From contig NZ_JAFCMM010000002.1 of NCBI RefSeq assembly GCF_018131225.1, positions 62,001-126,000 of the forward strand: 64,000 nucleotides of DNA, given 5' to 3'. Positions within the stretch are counted from its first letter, which is position 1. The number at the start of each line of letters is the position of its first letter. Below the pieces are notes generated by a model. The model saw nothing but the letters and a program-made list of their open reading frames with translations, searched no databases and was not told the origin of the DNA. Of this stretch, positions 37,022 through 45,435 are shown piece after piece. The DNA comes from Bradyrhizobium sp. U87765 SZCCT0048 (GTDB taxonomy: Bacteria; Pseudomonadota; Alphaproteobacteria; Rhizobiales; Xanthobacteraceae). The translations under genes and the position numbers were made by a program.

Positions 37022-38197
37022 TCAACCCGCCGCGAGCGGGAGCTGCTGCTGCACCAGCGCGACCCAATAGGCCGCGCCCATCGGCAGGATGGCGTCGTTG
37101 AAGTCGTAATAGGGATTGTGCAGCGGCGGATCGTTTTTGCCTTCGCCCGCACCGATGCAGATGTAGGCGCCGGGGCGCTTCTGCAGCATGAACGAGAAAT
37201 CCTCCGAGCCCATCGCCGGCTTGATATCGGTCTGCACCAGCGCCGACCCGACGAGGCTCGATGCCGCGGCGATCGCCGCGTCGGTCTCGGGCACGGTGTT
37301 GATGACGCCGGGATAGCGCCGCTGGTAATCGAGCGCGATGGTGGCGCCATGGATCTGCGCCATGCCGGCGCAGGTCTGGCGCATCGCCGCCTCGATCTCG
37401 TCCTGGATCTCGCCATCGAGGGTGCGCACGGTGCCGCGCAGCACTACCGTTTCCGGCACCACGTTCCAGGTGTCGCCGCCATGAATCTGGGTGACGCTGA
37501 TCACGCCGGCATCCATCGCGCCGATACGGCGGCTGACGATCGCCTGCAGCGCGTTGACGAGCTGGGCCGAGACCACGACGGAATCGATGCCCTTCTCGGG
37601 CGTCGCCGCATGGCAGCCCTTGCCGGTGATGACGATCTCGAAGGTGTCGAAGAACGACATCATGATGCCGGACTTGATGGCGAACTTGCCGCGCGGGATC
37701 TGCGGAATGTTGTGCATGCCGTAGACGGCATCGGCTGGAAATTTGTCGAACAGCCCTTCCTCGACCATGCGGCGCCCGCCGCCCTCGTTCTCCTCCGCCG
37801 GCTGGAACACGAACTGCACGGTGCCGCGGAACGGCTTGTGGCGCACGAGATGCGCGGCCGCGCCGAGCAGCATCGCGGTGTGGCCGTCATGGCCGCAGGC
37901 GTGCATCTTGCCCGGGCGCTGCGACTTGTAGGCAGGATTTCCCAGTTCGTTGATGTCGAGCGCGTCGATGTCGGCGCGCAGCGCGATGCTCGGGCCATCG
38001 CCGTTCGTCAGCGAGGCGACGACGCCGGTGCCGGCGAGGCCGCGATGCGCCGCAAGGCCCATGTCGGTCAGCGCCTCGGCGATCACCTGCGCGGTGCGGT
38101 GCTCCTCGAACGCGGTCTCCGGATGGGCATGGATGTCGTGCCGCCACGCCACCATGCGGGCGCGGATGTCGGCGGCGATCTCGGGCTGGACGGACAT
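37022..38197 (-). CDS. M20-family metallo-amidohydrolase (hippurate/aminoacylase-like)
   Basis: A 391-aa cytoplasmic M20D peptidase. Metal and catalytic residues appear in MHACGHDGHTAMLLG (about 93-107), the GEEN-like FQPAEENEGGGRRMV (about 131-145), and GMHNIPQIPRGKFA and GSEDFSFMLQ toward the C-terminus. The dimerisation domain lies between. Such enzymes cleave N-acyl or aminoacyl-amide bonds in small peptides and conjugates. It lies 21 nt after the DUF3100-like membrane gene on the same strand, so uptake and hydrolysis of the same amide is likely. Confidence 0.92.
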   Translation of the reverse strand: MSVQPEIAADIRARMVAWRHDIHAHPETAFEEHRTAQVIAEALTDMGLAAHRGLAGTGVVASLTNGDGPSIALRADIDALDINELGNPAYKSQRPGKMHACGHDGHTAMLLGAAAHLVRHKPFRGTVQFVFQPAEENEGGGRRMVEEGLFDKFPADAVYGMHNIPQIPRGKFAIKSGIMMSFFDTFEIVITGKGCHAATPEKGIDSVVVSAQLVNALQAIVSRRIGAMDAGVISVTQIHGGDTWNVVPETVVLRGTVRTLDGEIQDEIEAAMRQTCAGMAQIHGATIALDYQRRYPGVINTVPETDAAIAAASSLVGSALVQTDIKPAMGSEDFSFMLQKRPGAYICIGAGEGKNDPPLHNPYYDFNDAILPMGAAYWVALVQQQLPLAAG

Positions 38198-38218
38198 CGA
38201 TCGATCTCTCGGTTGGCT

Positions 38219-39565
38219 TCAGTGGAAGAGTTCGGCGACCAGCGTGGCGCCAAGGAATGTACCGGCGGCCGCGGTCAGCGACACGACGATGATGCGCCAG
38301 CCAAGCTGGCGGAAGATGGGCAGATCCTTCGCCACCGAGAAGCCGGCGAGCGCCAGCACCGGCGTGGTGAAGGTCAGGAAGTTGAGCTTGCCGGTGACTG
38401 CCGCCAGCGTATCGGCGAACGGCAGGAAGCCGGGAACGGCGAGGACGGTGGCGAACACCGACAGCACCAGCACCATCGGCAGCTTCGGCACCAGCCGCTT
38501 GACGAGATCGACGACCAGCGCGATCGCCACCACGATGGCCATGCCGAGCAGCGACTGAGCCACCGGCACCTTGTAGGTGAGCAGATTGCCGATGGTGACG
38601 CCGCCAGTCATGATCGCCCAGGCGATCAGGGTGTCGACGAACGACAGCTCCTTCGCCGCCATACCGCCGACGCTCGACAGCTCGACGCCTTCCGTCGCCT
38701 GACGCCGGGAGAAGCGGCCGAGCACCGGCTCGAGGCGGTCGTACAGCCACGAACAGGCGGGCAGCGACAGGAACAGCGTGAAGTAGAAGCCGGCGACCTG
38801 GGTCAGCAGGTTGGACGCCGCCGCGATCGCGGTGAGTTGCGGCGCGAGCGCAGCCGGCTGCTGGCCGTTGATGGCGCCGATCGCCGCGGCCATCATGCTC
38901 GCCGAGCCGACGCCTGCGCCCATCGCCAGCGAACGCGGATCGAAGATGTTGAGGCTGGTGACGAAGCCGGCGAGCAGCGCGATGAACAGCGCGCCGAGCA
39001 CCGTGCCGGTGATGTATTCGGCGAGCACGCCGCGGCCTTCCGCCGAGGCCATGCCGTACTTCTCGCCGATGATCACGAGATTGCCTTCGCGGCCGATCGA
39101 GAACGTCGCACCGACGGCCTCGCGCTTGACGCCGAGCAGCAGCGCCAGCGGCAGGCCGAGCACCAGCGTGCCAAAGGTGTGACCGAATTCCTGGAACAGC
39201 AGCGCCCAGCCCGCTTCCTTGACCTGCGGCAGCGCGCCGCCGACCGTCAGGCCGAGCTTGACCACGAACAGCAGCAGGCCGACGTTGAGCAGATCGCCGG
39301 CGAACGCCTGCAGCCGTGAATCGACCCGGACCGGCGCCGGCAGCAGCCGCTGCGCCACGCCCCAGGCGGCGGCGATCAGCAGCGCCCACACCATGGGCTG
39401 CAGCAGCACCTTGCCTGGTCCGACCTGAAACTGGACGATGCCGATACTCTCGGCGATGGCGACGATCGCCATCACCACCAGGACAAGCTTGAGTTTGGCG
39501 ACGCCCGACGACGCGAGAGGCGCGGGGACCGGTTCAGCGGTGGCGGCGGCAGTCGACGTCGTCAT
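38219..39565 (-). CDS. DUF3100-like polytopic membrane protein (candidate transporter)
   Basis: A 448-aa integral membrane protein with about 11-12 helices. It resembles the DUF3100 family: VNLGLLLFVVKLGLTVGG-like first half, FGTLVLGLPLALLLG, GREGNLVIIGEKYG, ALAMGAGVGSASMMAAA and the C-terminal LAGFSVAKDLPIFRQ with a duplicated-half look. Its function is unknown. Encoded first in a two-gene operon with the M20 amidohydrolase, with a divergent LysR gene, it is probably an importer for that enzyme's substrate. The assignment to DUF3100 is from recall of the family's features and not from a search. Confidence 0.65.
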   Translation of the reverse strand: MTTSTAAATAEPVPAPLASSGVAKLKLVLVVMAIVAIAESIGIVQFQVGPGKVLLQPMVWALLIAAAWGVAQRLLPAPVRVDSRLQAFAGDLLNVGLLLFVVKLGLTVGGALPQVKEAGWALLFQEFGHTFGTLVLGLPLALLLGVKREAVGATFSIGREGNLVIIGEKYGMASAEGRGVLAEYITGTVLGALFIALLAGFVTSLNIFDPRSLAMGAGVGSASMMAAAIGAINGQQPAALAPQLTAIAAASNLLTQVAGFYFTLFLSLPACSWLYDRLEPVLGRFSRRQATEGVELSSVGGMAAKELSFVDTLIAWAIMTGGVTIGNLLTYKVPVAQSLLGMAIVVAIALVVDLVKRLVPKLPMVLVLSVFATVLAVPGFLPFADTLAAVTGKLNFLTFTTPVLALAGFSVAKDLPIFRQLGWRIIVVSLTAAAGTFLGATLVAELFH

Positions 39566-39674
39566 GGCGGCGCTCCAGGTGTCATGCTTGCGCGGCTGGC
39601 GCGCGGGATCAACTCTGGAACCCGACTTTCAGAGAAAAACCGCCTTGCATCAATGACAGCCACAGTGATTATCT

Positions 39675-39700
39675 GTTGCATTTCATGCAACGGTTATAAT
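39675..39700. promoter_or_regulatory. Perfect dyad and TATAAT in divergent LysR/DUF3100-like promoter
   Basis: GTTGCAT-TTC-ATGCAAC (39675-39691) is a perfect 7-bp inverted repeat, followed by TATAAT at 39695-39700 on the plus strand. The dyad has the size and position of a LysR operator. The LysR ATG lies 47 nt after the TATAAT. It should control both the LysR gene and the divergent DUF3100/M20 operon. Confidence 0.6.
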
Positions 39701-39746
39701 TCCGGGACGCGGACACGTCGCGGCCGCCGGCAACGAGGGTATCGGA

Positions 39747-40688
39747 ATGGCGGTGGTGCTCAGCGACATGGACGACCGTCTCGACACCCGCCGCGTGCGC
39801 TACTTCATGCAGGTGCTGGAGAGCGGCTCGGTGCGCGGCGCTGCGGGCGCGCTCGGCATGGATCCCTCCGCGGTCAGCCGCGCGGTCAGCCTGCTGGAGC
39901 AGGAGTGCGGCACCGCGCTGATCGAGCGTCGCGGCCGCGGCATCGCGCCGACCGACGCCGGCGCCCTGCTCGCCACTTATCTGCGGCGCCAGCACAGCGA
40001 GAAGCAGAGCCTGCTGGCGCAGATGGACAGCATCCGAAAGATCGAGAGCGGCCACATCGACATCATGGCCGGCGAAGGCTATGTCGACACGCTGATGGAA
40101 GGCACGGTGTGCCGCTTCATGCGCGCGCATCCCAAGATCACCATCGGCCTCGACGTCGGCAGCACCAATCAGATCGTGCAGGGCCTGCTGGAGGAGCGCA
40201 TCCACATCGGCCTGCTGTTCAAGCCGCCGAACGACGAGCGGCTGCGCTCGCACCATTCCCATCCGCAGCCGATCCAGACCTGGGTGCAGCGCAGTCACCC
40301 GCTGGCGCAGATCGGCCGGCCGCTGCGGCTGATGGACCTCCTGCCTTATCCCGGCGCCACCGTGCACCGCAGCTTCGGCGTGCGCCAGCACATCGAGGCC
40401 GCCGAGATCAGCGAGGGCGTTCGCCTCAACGTCGCGCTGACGACGGCGTCGTTCGACGCGGTGATGCATTTCGTCGCCGCCGGCCTCGGCTACGCGCTGG
40501 TGCCGCGGCTGACCATGGCCGCCGTCGAACCATCGCGCATCGTCGCCCTGCCAATGAAGAACGCCCTGCTCTATCGCGGCCGCAGCCACGTCCTGACGCT
40601 GCGTGGCCGCACGCTGCCGCCGGCGGCGCAGGACCTGCTGCGCCTGATCGTCAGCGACATGAAACCGCGCGCCGCTGCGGCGCGCTGA
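39747..40688 (+). CDS. LysR-family transcriptional regulator
   Basis: A 313-aa regulator. The HTH is at about residues 10-70 (RYFMQVLESGSVRGAAGALG, then VSRAVSLLEQECGTALIERR); the effector domain begins HIDIMAGEGYVDTLMEGTVC. MDDRLDTRRV (39768) is a plausible alternative start. It is divergent from the DUF3100-M20 operon with a perfect dyad between, so it probably senses the substrate or product of that pathway. Confidence 0.9.
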   Translation: MAVVLSDMDDRLDTRRVRYFMQVLESGSVRGAAGALGMDPSAVSRAVSLLEQECGTALIERRGRGIAPTDAGALLATYLRRQHSEKQSLLAQMDSIRKIESGHIDIMAGEGYVDTLMEGTVCRFMRAHPKITIGLDVGSTNQIVQGLLEERIHIGLLFKPPNDERLRSHHSHPQPIQTWVQRSHPLAQIGRPLRLMDLLPYPGATVHRSFGVRQHIEAAEISEGVRLNVALTTASFDAVMHFVAAGLGYALVPRLTMAAVEPSRIVALPMKNALLYRGRSHVLTLRGRTLPPAAQDLLRLIVSDMKPRAAAAR

Positions 40689-40799
40689 CGCGGCCATCAC
40701 TCGCGGCGGCGGCAAGGTTGGTGCAACGTAGTACTGCGAGGGTCCGCGCCGTCCGCTCAGCCGAGCCGTGACGTGCTTTGCCGTGGAGCCTGAACAGCC

Positions 40800-42191
40800 A
40801 TGAAACGCTTGCTCGCAGGAGGACTGGTCCTGATGGCCGTGACCATGCCGGGAGTGTCGGCGTCGGGACCGTCGCTGCCGTCGGACGAGACCGTTCGCCG
40901 TCTGCTGATCGAGCGCATCGACACCCGGCAGCAGGGCGTCGGCATCGTCGTCGGCCTGATCGATGCGCAGGGCCGCCGCGTCGTCGCGCACGGCGTGTTC
41001 GACAAGGACAACGCGCGCCCGGTCGATGACCGCACCGTGTTCGAGATCGGCTCGATCACCAAGGTGTTCACCAGCCTGCTGCTCGCCGATATGGTCAAGC
41101 GCGGCGAGGTCGCCCTCGCCGACCCCGTGGCGAAGTATCTTCCCGACGGCGTCAGCGTGCCGCAGCACGACGGCCGCGCCATCACGCTGGCGGATCTCGC
41201 CACCCACACCTCGGCGCTGCCGCGCCTGCCGGAGAACATGGCGCCGGCCAGCCTGGACAATCCCTACGCCGACTACACGGTGGCGCAGCTTTACCAGTTC
41301 CTCGCGACCTACAAGCTGCCGCGCCCGATCGGCGCGCAGTTCGAATATTCCAACCTCGGCTACGGCCTGCTCGGCCACGCGCTGGCGCGGCGCCAGGGCA
41401 CCGATTACAAGTCACTGGTGCGCGAGCGCATCCTGACGCCGCTCGGCATGAGCGACACCGCCATCACGCTGCCGGCCGATCTCGCCGCGCGCCTCGCGCC
41501 CGGGCATGACGCGGCGCTCAACAAGGTCTCCAACTGGGATCTGCCCGCGCTCGCCGGCGCCGGCGCGCTGCGCTCGACCGTCAACGACATGATGACGTTC
41601 CTGGAGATGGCGCTGGACCTCAAGGATTCGCCGCTGTCGTCCGCGCTCGCCGCATCGCTGCAGACGCGCCAGCCGAACAGTGCGCCGGGCGGCGCTGTCG
41701 CGCTCGGCTGGATGGTCACCCCGGGACATGACGAAGAGATCGTGTGGCACAATGGCGGCACCGGCGGCTATCAGTCCTTCATCGGCTTCCTGCCGAAGTC
41801 GAAGGTCGGCGTCGTCGTGCTGTCCAACGCTTCCACCAGCGCGGGTGTCGACGACATCGGCATGCACCTGCTCGATCCGCGGATTCCGCTGGCGCCGCCG
41901 CCGGCCAGGCACACCGTCGCCGAGGTCGATCCGGCGACCTTCGACGGCTACGCCGGGCGCTACCAGCTGGCGCCGCAATTCGTGCTCACGGTGACTCGTG
42001 AGGGCGACCGGCTGTACGCGCAGGCCACCGGCCAGCCGAAGGCCGAGATCCGGCCGGAGAGCCCGACGCGCTTCTTCTATCAGGTGGTCGAGGCCGAGAT
42101 CACGTTCGAGACCGACAATCGCGGGCGGGCGACAAAGCTGACGTTGCACCAGAACGGCCGAGACATGCCGGCGCCGCGGCTGCCGGAGTGA
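40800..42191 (+). CDS. Serine beta-lactamase/transpeptidase-like hydrolase
   Basis: A 463-aa protein with a signal peptide (about 1-22). The class-C-like domain has the nucleophile in S85-I-T-K88 (SxxK), Y183-S-N185 (YxN) and H317-N-G319 (in place of KTG). The C-terminal 110 residues form a separate beta-sheet domain of the DUF3471 type. It is probably periplasmic. Relatives range from AmpC-like beta-lactamases to D-aminopeptidases and esterases, and the HNG variant favours an esterase/peptidase role. It is monocistronic. Confidence 0.85.
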   Translation: MKRLLAGGLVLMAVTMPGVSASGPSLPSDETVRRLLIERIDTRQQGVGIVVGLIDAQGRRVVAHGVFDKDNARPVDDRTVFEIGSITKVFTSLLLADMVKRGEVALADPVAKYLPDGVSVPQHDGRAITLADLATHTSALPRLPENMAPASLDNPYADYTVAQLYQFLATYKLPRPIGAQFEYSNLGYGLLGHALARRQGTDYKSLVRERILTPLGMSDTAITLPADLAARLAPGHDAALNKVSNWDLPALAGAGALRSTVNDMMTFLEMALDLKDSPLSSALAASLQTRQPNSAPGGAVALGWMVTPGHDEEIVWHNGGTGGYQSFIGFLPKSKVGVVVLSNASTSAGVDDIGMHLLDPRIPLAPPPARHTVAEVDPATFDGYAGRYQLAPQFVLTVTREGDRLYAQATGQPKAEIRPESPTRFFYQVVEAEITFETDNRGRATKLTLHQNGRDMPAPRLPE

Positions 42192-42348
42192 ACGGCGAAA
42201 ACAAGGCGTGCGGCCTGGGAAAAAAGATCCCGGGCATCGCTTCGCTCACCCGCGCTCCGGCCCAACAGCCACTCAAGAACGAAGCCTGCACTGTCGACGC
42301 CTCGCCCGAACGCGCGCGGCGACATCCGGGAGGGCACGAGACAACCTC

Positions 42349-42945
42349 TCAGGCCGGCGGCACGAATGCTGCAATCAGCGCCTCGGCCACCTGCGGCGCC
42401 GACTGCGCCGGACCCGCGGGTGTCTGCTGGCCGGTGGTGTAGATGCCCTCGATCAGCAGCAGCAGGCCATCGCCGAGCACGTCAGGCTGGTTCGCGCCCA
42501 TCGCCGCGGCGAGCTCGCGCAGGCGCTTGCGAAACGCGCGCTTGTGGTCGTCGGCGACCTGGCGGGCCGGATGCACGCGGTCGGGATACTCGATGGTGGC
42601 GTTGCTGAGACCGCAGCCGCGATAGCCATCCGCCACCGCGCGGCCCGACAGGATCCGGATGTAGGCCAGCACGTGCTCGCGCGGGTCGCTGTAGCTTTCG
42701 CCGCCTGGTTTCTCGAAATTGCCCCAGAACGTCTGGTCATAGTCGCGCAGGTAGGCTGCGGCGAGTTCGTCCTTGGACGAAAAGCTGCGGTACAGGCTCG
42801 GCTTGGTGACGCCGGCCTTCTGCACGATCTCGTCCACCCCGACCGCCCGGATGCCCTCGCGATAGAACAGCTCGCACGCCGAGGCGCGAATGCGGTCGGC
42901 GGCCTTCAGTCCGTCCTTGCGGGGTCCTTGCGAGATCTTGGTCAT
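42349..42945 (-). CDS. TetR-family transcriptional repressor
   Basis: A 198-aa regulator with a TetR_N HTH at about residues 13-58 (IRASACELFYREGIRAVGVD, then VTKPSLYRSFSSKDELA). The C-terminal ligand domain ends LLLLIEGIYTTGQQTPAGP. The start MTKISQGPRK was chosen: an upstream extension would run through the operator. It is divergent from the MFS gene at 43020 and separated by a 19-bp perfect inverted repeat, so the regulator almost certainly controls that transporter and its own gene. Confidence 0.92.
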   Translation of the reverse strand: MTKISQGPRKDGLKAADRIRASACELFYREGIRAVGVDEIVQKAGVTKPSLYRSFSSKDELAAAYLRDYDQTFWGNFEKPGGESYSDPREHVLAYIRILSGRAVADGYRGCGLSNATIEYPDRVHPARQVADDHKRAFRKRLRELAAAMGANQPDVLGDGLLLLIEGIYTTGQQTPAGPAQSAPQVAEALIAAFVPPA

Positions 42946-42958
42946 GCGATTCCAGCTC

Positions 42959-43019
42959 TTGACAATGTTACTTACCGGTACGTATCCTCGCCCATCTCCA
43001 ATACGTACCGGTAAGTAAC
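42959..43019 (+). promoter_or_regulatory. TetR-type operator and overlapping MFS promoter
   Basis: GTTACTTACCGGTACGTAT (42967-42985) recurs as its exact reverse complement at 43001-43019, with a 15-nt spacer. Each half also contains the near-palindrome TAC-N-TACCGGTA-N-GTA, so two repressor dimers may bind. TTGACA (42959-42964) and TATCCT (42983-42988) with an 18-nt spacer give a plus-strand promoter. Operator 1 lies between -35 and -10, and operator 2 ends one base before the MFS ATG. Confidence 0.8.
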
Positions 43020-44315
43020 ATGCAGACGCCCCCTGCTTCAAGCCCCTCGCCCTCCCACCGCCCGTTCGGCCAGCGCTATGCCTTCGTGGTGGTGGCCGTG
43101 ATCTTCCTCGCCCTGCTCAGCGCCGCCGGTCTGCGCTCGACACCGGGCGTGCTGATGCTGCCGCTGCAGAAGTCGTTCGGCTGGAGCGTCGATGTCATCT
43201 CGGTCTCGGCCGCCGTCGGCATTTTCCTGTACGGCCTCGCCGGTCCGTTCGCCGCCGCGGTGATGCAGAGCATCGGCGTCCGCCGCACCGTGCTCGGCGC
43301 GCTGGCGCTGATGGCCCTCTCCACCGGCGCAAGCTATTTCATGACCGCGCCATGGCAGCTGTTCCTGACCTGGGGCCTGCTGTCCGGCATCGGATCGGGC
43401 GCGGTCGCCAACGTGCTCGGCGCCACCATCGTCAACCGCTGGTTCGTCACCAACCGCGGCCTGGTGATGGGCCTGCTCACGGCCAGCACCGCCACCGGTA
43501 CCCTCATCTTCATGCCGCTGCTGGCGGCGCTGACCGAGCGCGGCGGCTGGCAACCGGTGGTGCTGACGGTGGCGGCGTGCTGCGCGGCGCTGATCCCGCT
43601 GGTGTACTTCTTCGTGCCGGAGCGCCCGGCGTCGATCGGCCAGCGCGCCTATGGCAGCGCCCATGACGACATCGTGCCGCCGCCGCCGGCGCAGAATCCG
43701 TTCAAGACCGCGATCGACAACCTGCTGCGCGCCGCAAAGACCCGCACGTTCTGGTTCCTGTTCGGCACGTTCTTCATCTGCGGCTTCACCACCAATGGCC
43801 TTGTCGGCACCCACCTCATCGCGTTCTGCGGCGACTACGGCATCGCCGAGGTGCAGGCCGCCAGCCTTCTGGCGATGATGGGCGTGTTCGACCTGTTCGG
43901 CACCACGCTGTCAGGCTGGCTCACCGACCGCTTCGATCCGCGCAAGCTGCTGTTCTTCTATTACGGGCTGCGCGGCCTGTCGCTGATCTACCTGCCGTAC
44001 TCGAACTTCTCGCTCACCAGCCTGACGGTGTTCGCGGTGTTCTACGGCCTCGACTGGATCGCCACGGTGCCGCCGACGGTGCGCATCGCCAACGACGCCT
44101 TCGGCGACCGCAACGCGCCGCTGATCTTCGGCTGGGTGGTCGCCGGCCATCAGCTCGGCGCGGCCTCGGCGGCGTTCTTCGCCGGCGCGGTGCGGACGGC
44201 GCAAGGCAGCTACCTGCAGGCCTTCGTCATCGCCGGCGTCACCGGCATCGTCGCGGCGCTGCTGTCGCTGATGATCGGCCGCAAGCGCACCGAACCGAGC
44301 TTCGCACTGACCTGA
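43020..44315 (+). CDS. MFS transporter (OFA/monocarboxylate-like)
   Basis: A 431-aa 12-helix transporter. The first helices (FVVVAVIFLALLSAAGLRST and FGWSVDVISVSAAVGIFLYG) and the WLTDRFDPRKLLFFYYGLRG loop resemble the oxalate/formate antiporter and monocarboxylate groups. The substrate is unknown. It begins immediately after the second TetR operator, with no recognisable Shine-Dalgarno, and is followed by a clean intrinsic terminator. Expression should rise when the divergent TetR protein binds its ligand. Confidence 0.9.
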   Translation: MQTPPASSPSPSHRPFGQRYAFVVVAVIFLALLSAAGLRSTPGVLMLPLQKSFGWSVDVISVSAAVGIFLYGLAGPFAAAVMQSIGVRRTVLGALALMALSTGASYFMTAPWQLFLTWGLLSGIGSGAVANVLGATIVNRWFVTNRGLVMGLLTASTATGTLIFMPLLAALTERGGWQPVVLTVAACCAALIPLVYFFVPERPASIGQRAYGSAHDDIVPPPPAQNPFKTAIDNLLRAAKTRTFWFLFGTFFICGFTTNGLVGTHLIAFCGDYGIAEVQAASLLAMMGVFDLFGTTLSGWLTDRFDPRKLLFFYYGLRGLSLIYLPYSNFSLTSLTVFAVFYGLDWIATVPPTVRIANDAFGDRNAPLIFGWVVAGHQLGAASAAFFAGAVRTAQGSYLQAFVIAGVTGIVAALLSLMIGRKRTEPSFALT

Positions 44316-44341
44316 CCGCGCCCAACAGGCTCCTCGACACA

Positions 44342-44374
44342 CGCCACGTCCCCATGGACGTGGCGTTTTCTTTT
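44342..44374 (+). terminator. Intrinsic terminator after the MFS gene
   Basis: CGCCACGTCC-CCAT-GGACGTGGCG, a 10-bp perfect stem with a 4-nt loop, followed by TTTTCTTTT. It also lies just beyond the end of the convergent SDR gene. Confidence 0.9.
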
Positions 44375-44377
44375 GGC

Positions 44378-45235
44378 TCAGCCGTTGCGAGGCGGTAACA
44401 GCCCGAGCCGCTTCGCCACCATGCGATCGACGAGGCGCTTGGGCAGCAGGCTGCCGATCAGCAATTGCAGCGGCTCGGGCGAGACCGCGTAGCGCACCCG
44501 GGGCCGTGGCGTGGTGAGCACACGATGCACCAGCGCGCCGATCTGCTCCGGCGGCAGACCGTCCTTCGCCAGCGTCAGCATGTAGCCCCGCAGCCGCTCC
44601 AGCGCCGGCAGGAACGGCGACGCCCTGAAGCGCGCGATGTCGATCTCCTCGGCCTTGTCCCAGATCGGGGTTTTCACCGCGCCGGGGCCGATCAGCACGA
44701 CATCGATGCCGAACAGCATGAACTCGCGGCGCAGGCTTTCGGACAGGCCTTCGAGGGCGAATTTCGACGCGCTGTAGGGCGACAGCAGCGGATTGCCATG
44801 CTGGCCCGCCACCGATCCGATCATCACGATGCGCCCGGGCGCCCCCTTCAGGGATCGATCGGCGCCGAGCAGCGGCGCGAACGCCTTGGTCGCGATCACC
44901 ACGCCGATGACATTGACGTCCATCTGCCGGCGAAACTCATCGACGGTGAGATCGAGCAGTGGCCCGGACACCGCGATGCCGGCGTTGTTGACCAGCCCGG
45001 CGAGCGTCTCGCCGCCAAGCGCCTCGCGCACGGTCTGCGCGCCTGCCAGCACCGCCGCCTCGTCGGTGACGTCGAACACCAGAGGCACGAAGGTGGCGCC
45101 GAGCTCGCGCTGCAGCCGCTCGCCATCATCAGCCTTGCGCACGCTGCCGAACACACGAAAGCCGCTGTCGACCAGCGCTTTCGCAGCCGCAAAGCCGATG
45201 CCGGTGGATGTCCCGGTGATGACGACGGATCTCAA
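44378..45235 (-). CDS. Short-chain dehydrogenase/reductase
   Basis: A 285-aa classical SDR. The NAD(P) site is TGTSTGIG (about 8-15), followed by NNAGI, catalytic Ser in IGSVAGQHG and Y-x-x-x-K in YSASKFALEG. The substrate is unknown. The start is a TTG at 45235 with GAGGAG (45248-45243) 7 nt upstream; that good ribosome site and the immediate Rossmann strand (RSVVITG) decide it over upstream in-frame codons. Convergent with the MFS gene. Confidence 0.9.
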   Translation of the reverse strand: MRSVVITGTSTGIGFAAAKALVDSGFRVFGSVRKADDGERLQRELGATFVPLVFDVTDEAAVLAGAQTVREALGGETLAGLVNNAGIAVSGPLLDLTVDEFRRQMDVNVIGVVIATKAFAPLLGADRSLKGAPGRIVMIGSVAGQHGNPLLSPYSASKFALEGLSESLRREFMLFGIDVVLIGPGAVKTPIWDKAEEIDIARFRASPFLPALERLRGYMLTLAKDGLPPEQIGALVHRVLTTPRPRVRYAVSPEPLQLLIGSLLPKRLVDRMVAKRLGLLPPRNG

Positions 45236-45435
45236 GATCGCGCTCCTCGTTGGCCGGTGTCGTGCGGACCATGGCCATAACGCTGTGGACCGGAAAGATT
45301 GCGCGACCATGACAGACATTCCCGGCCATGGCCAACGCCATGCGTGCGCCCACACGGTATTGCCGCATGGCTTGCGACGACATGCCCGCCGCCCTACCCT
45401 GATCGCGCATCCCACGCCCCACCCGGGAATTTGCG

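Noticed and set aside
35528..39319. A plus-strand open frame of more than 1200 codons antisense to sdaA, the M20 gene and the DUF3100-like gene
   Set aside because: It is a shadow of high-GC coding DNA: its composition is His/Arg/Asp/Gln-rich with no domain, and three clear genes occupy the other strand.
42215..42240. GCCTGGG...CCCGGGC hairpin after the beta-lactamase-like gene
   Set aside because: The stem contains a wobble, and the A-rich segment lies in the loop rather than after it, so it is not a convincing terminator.
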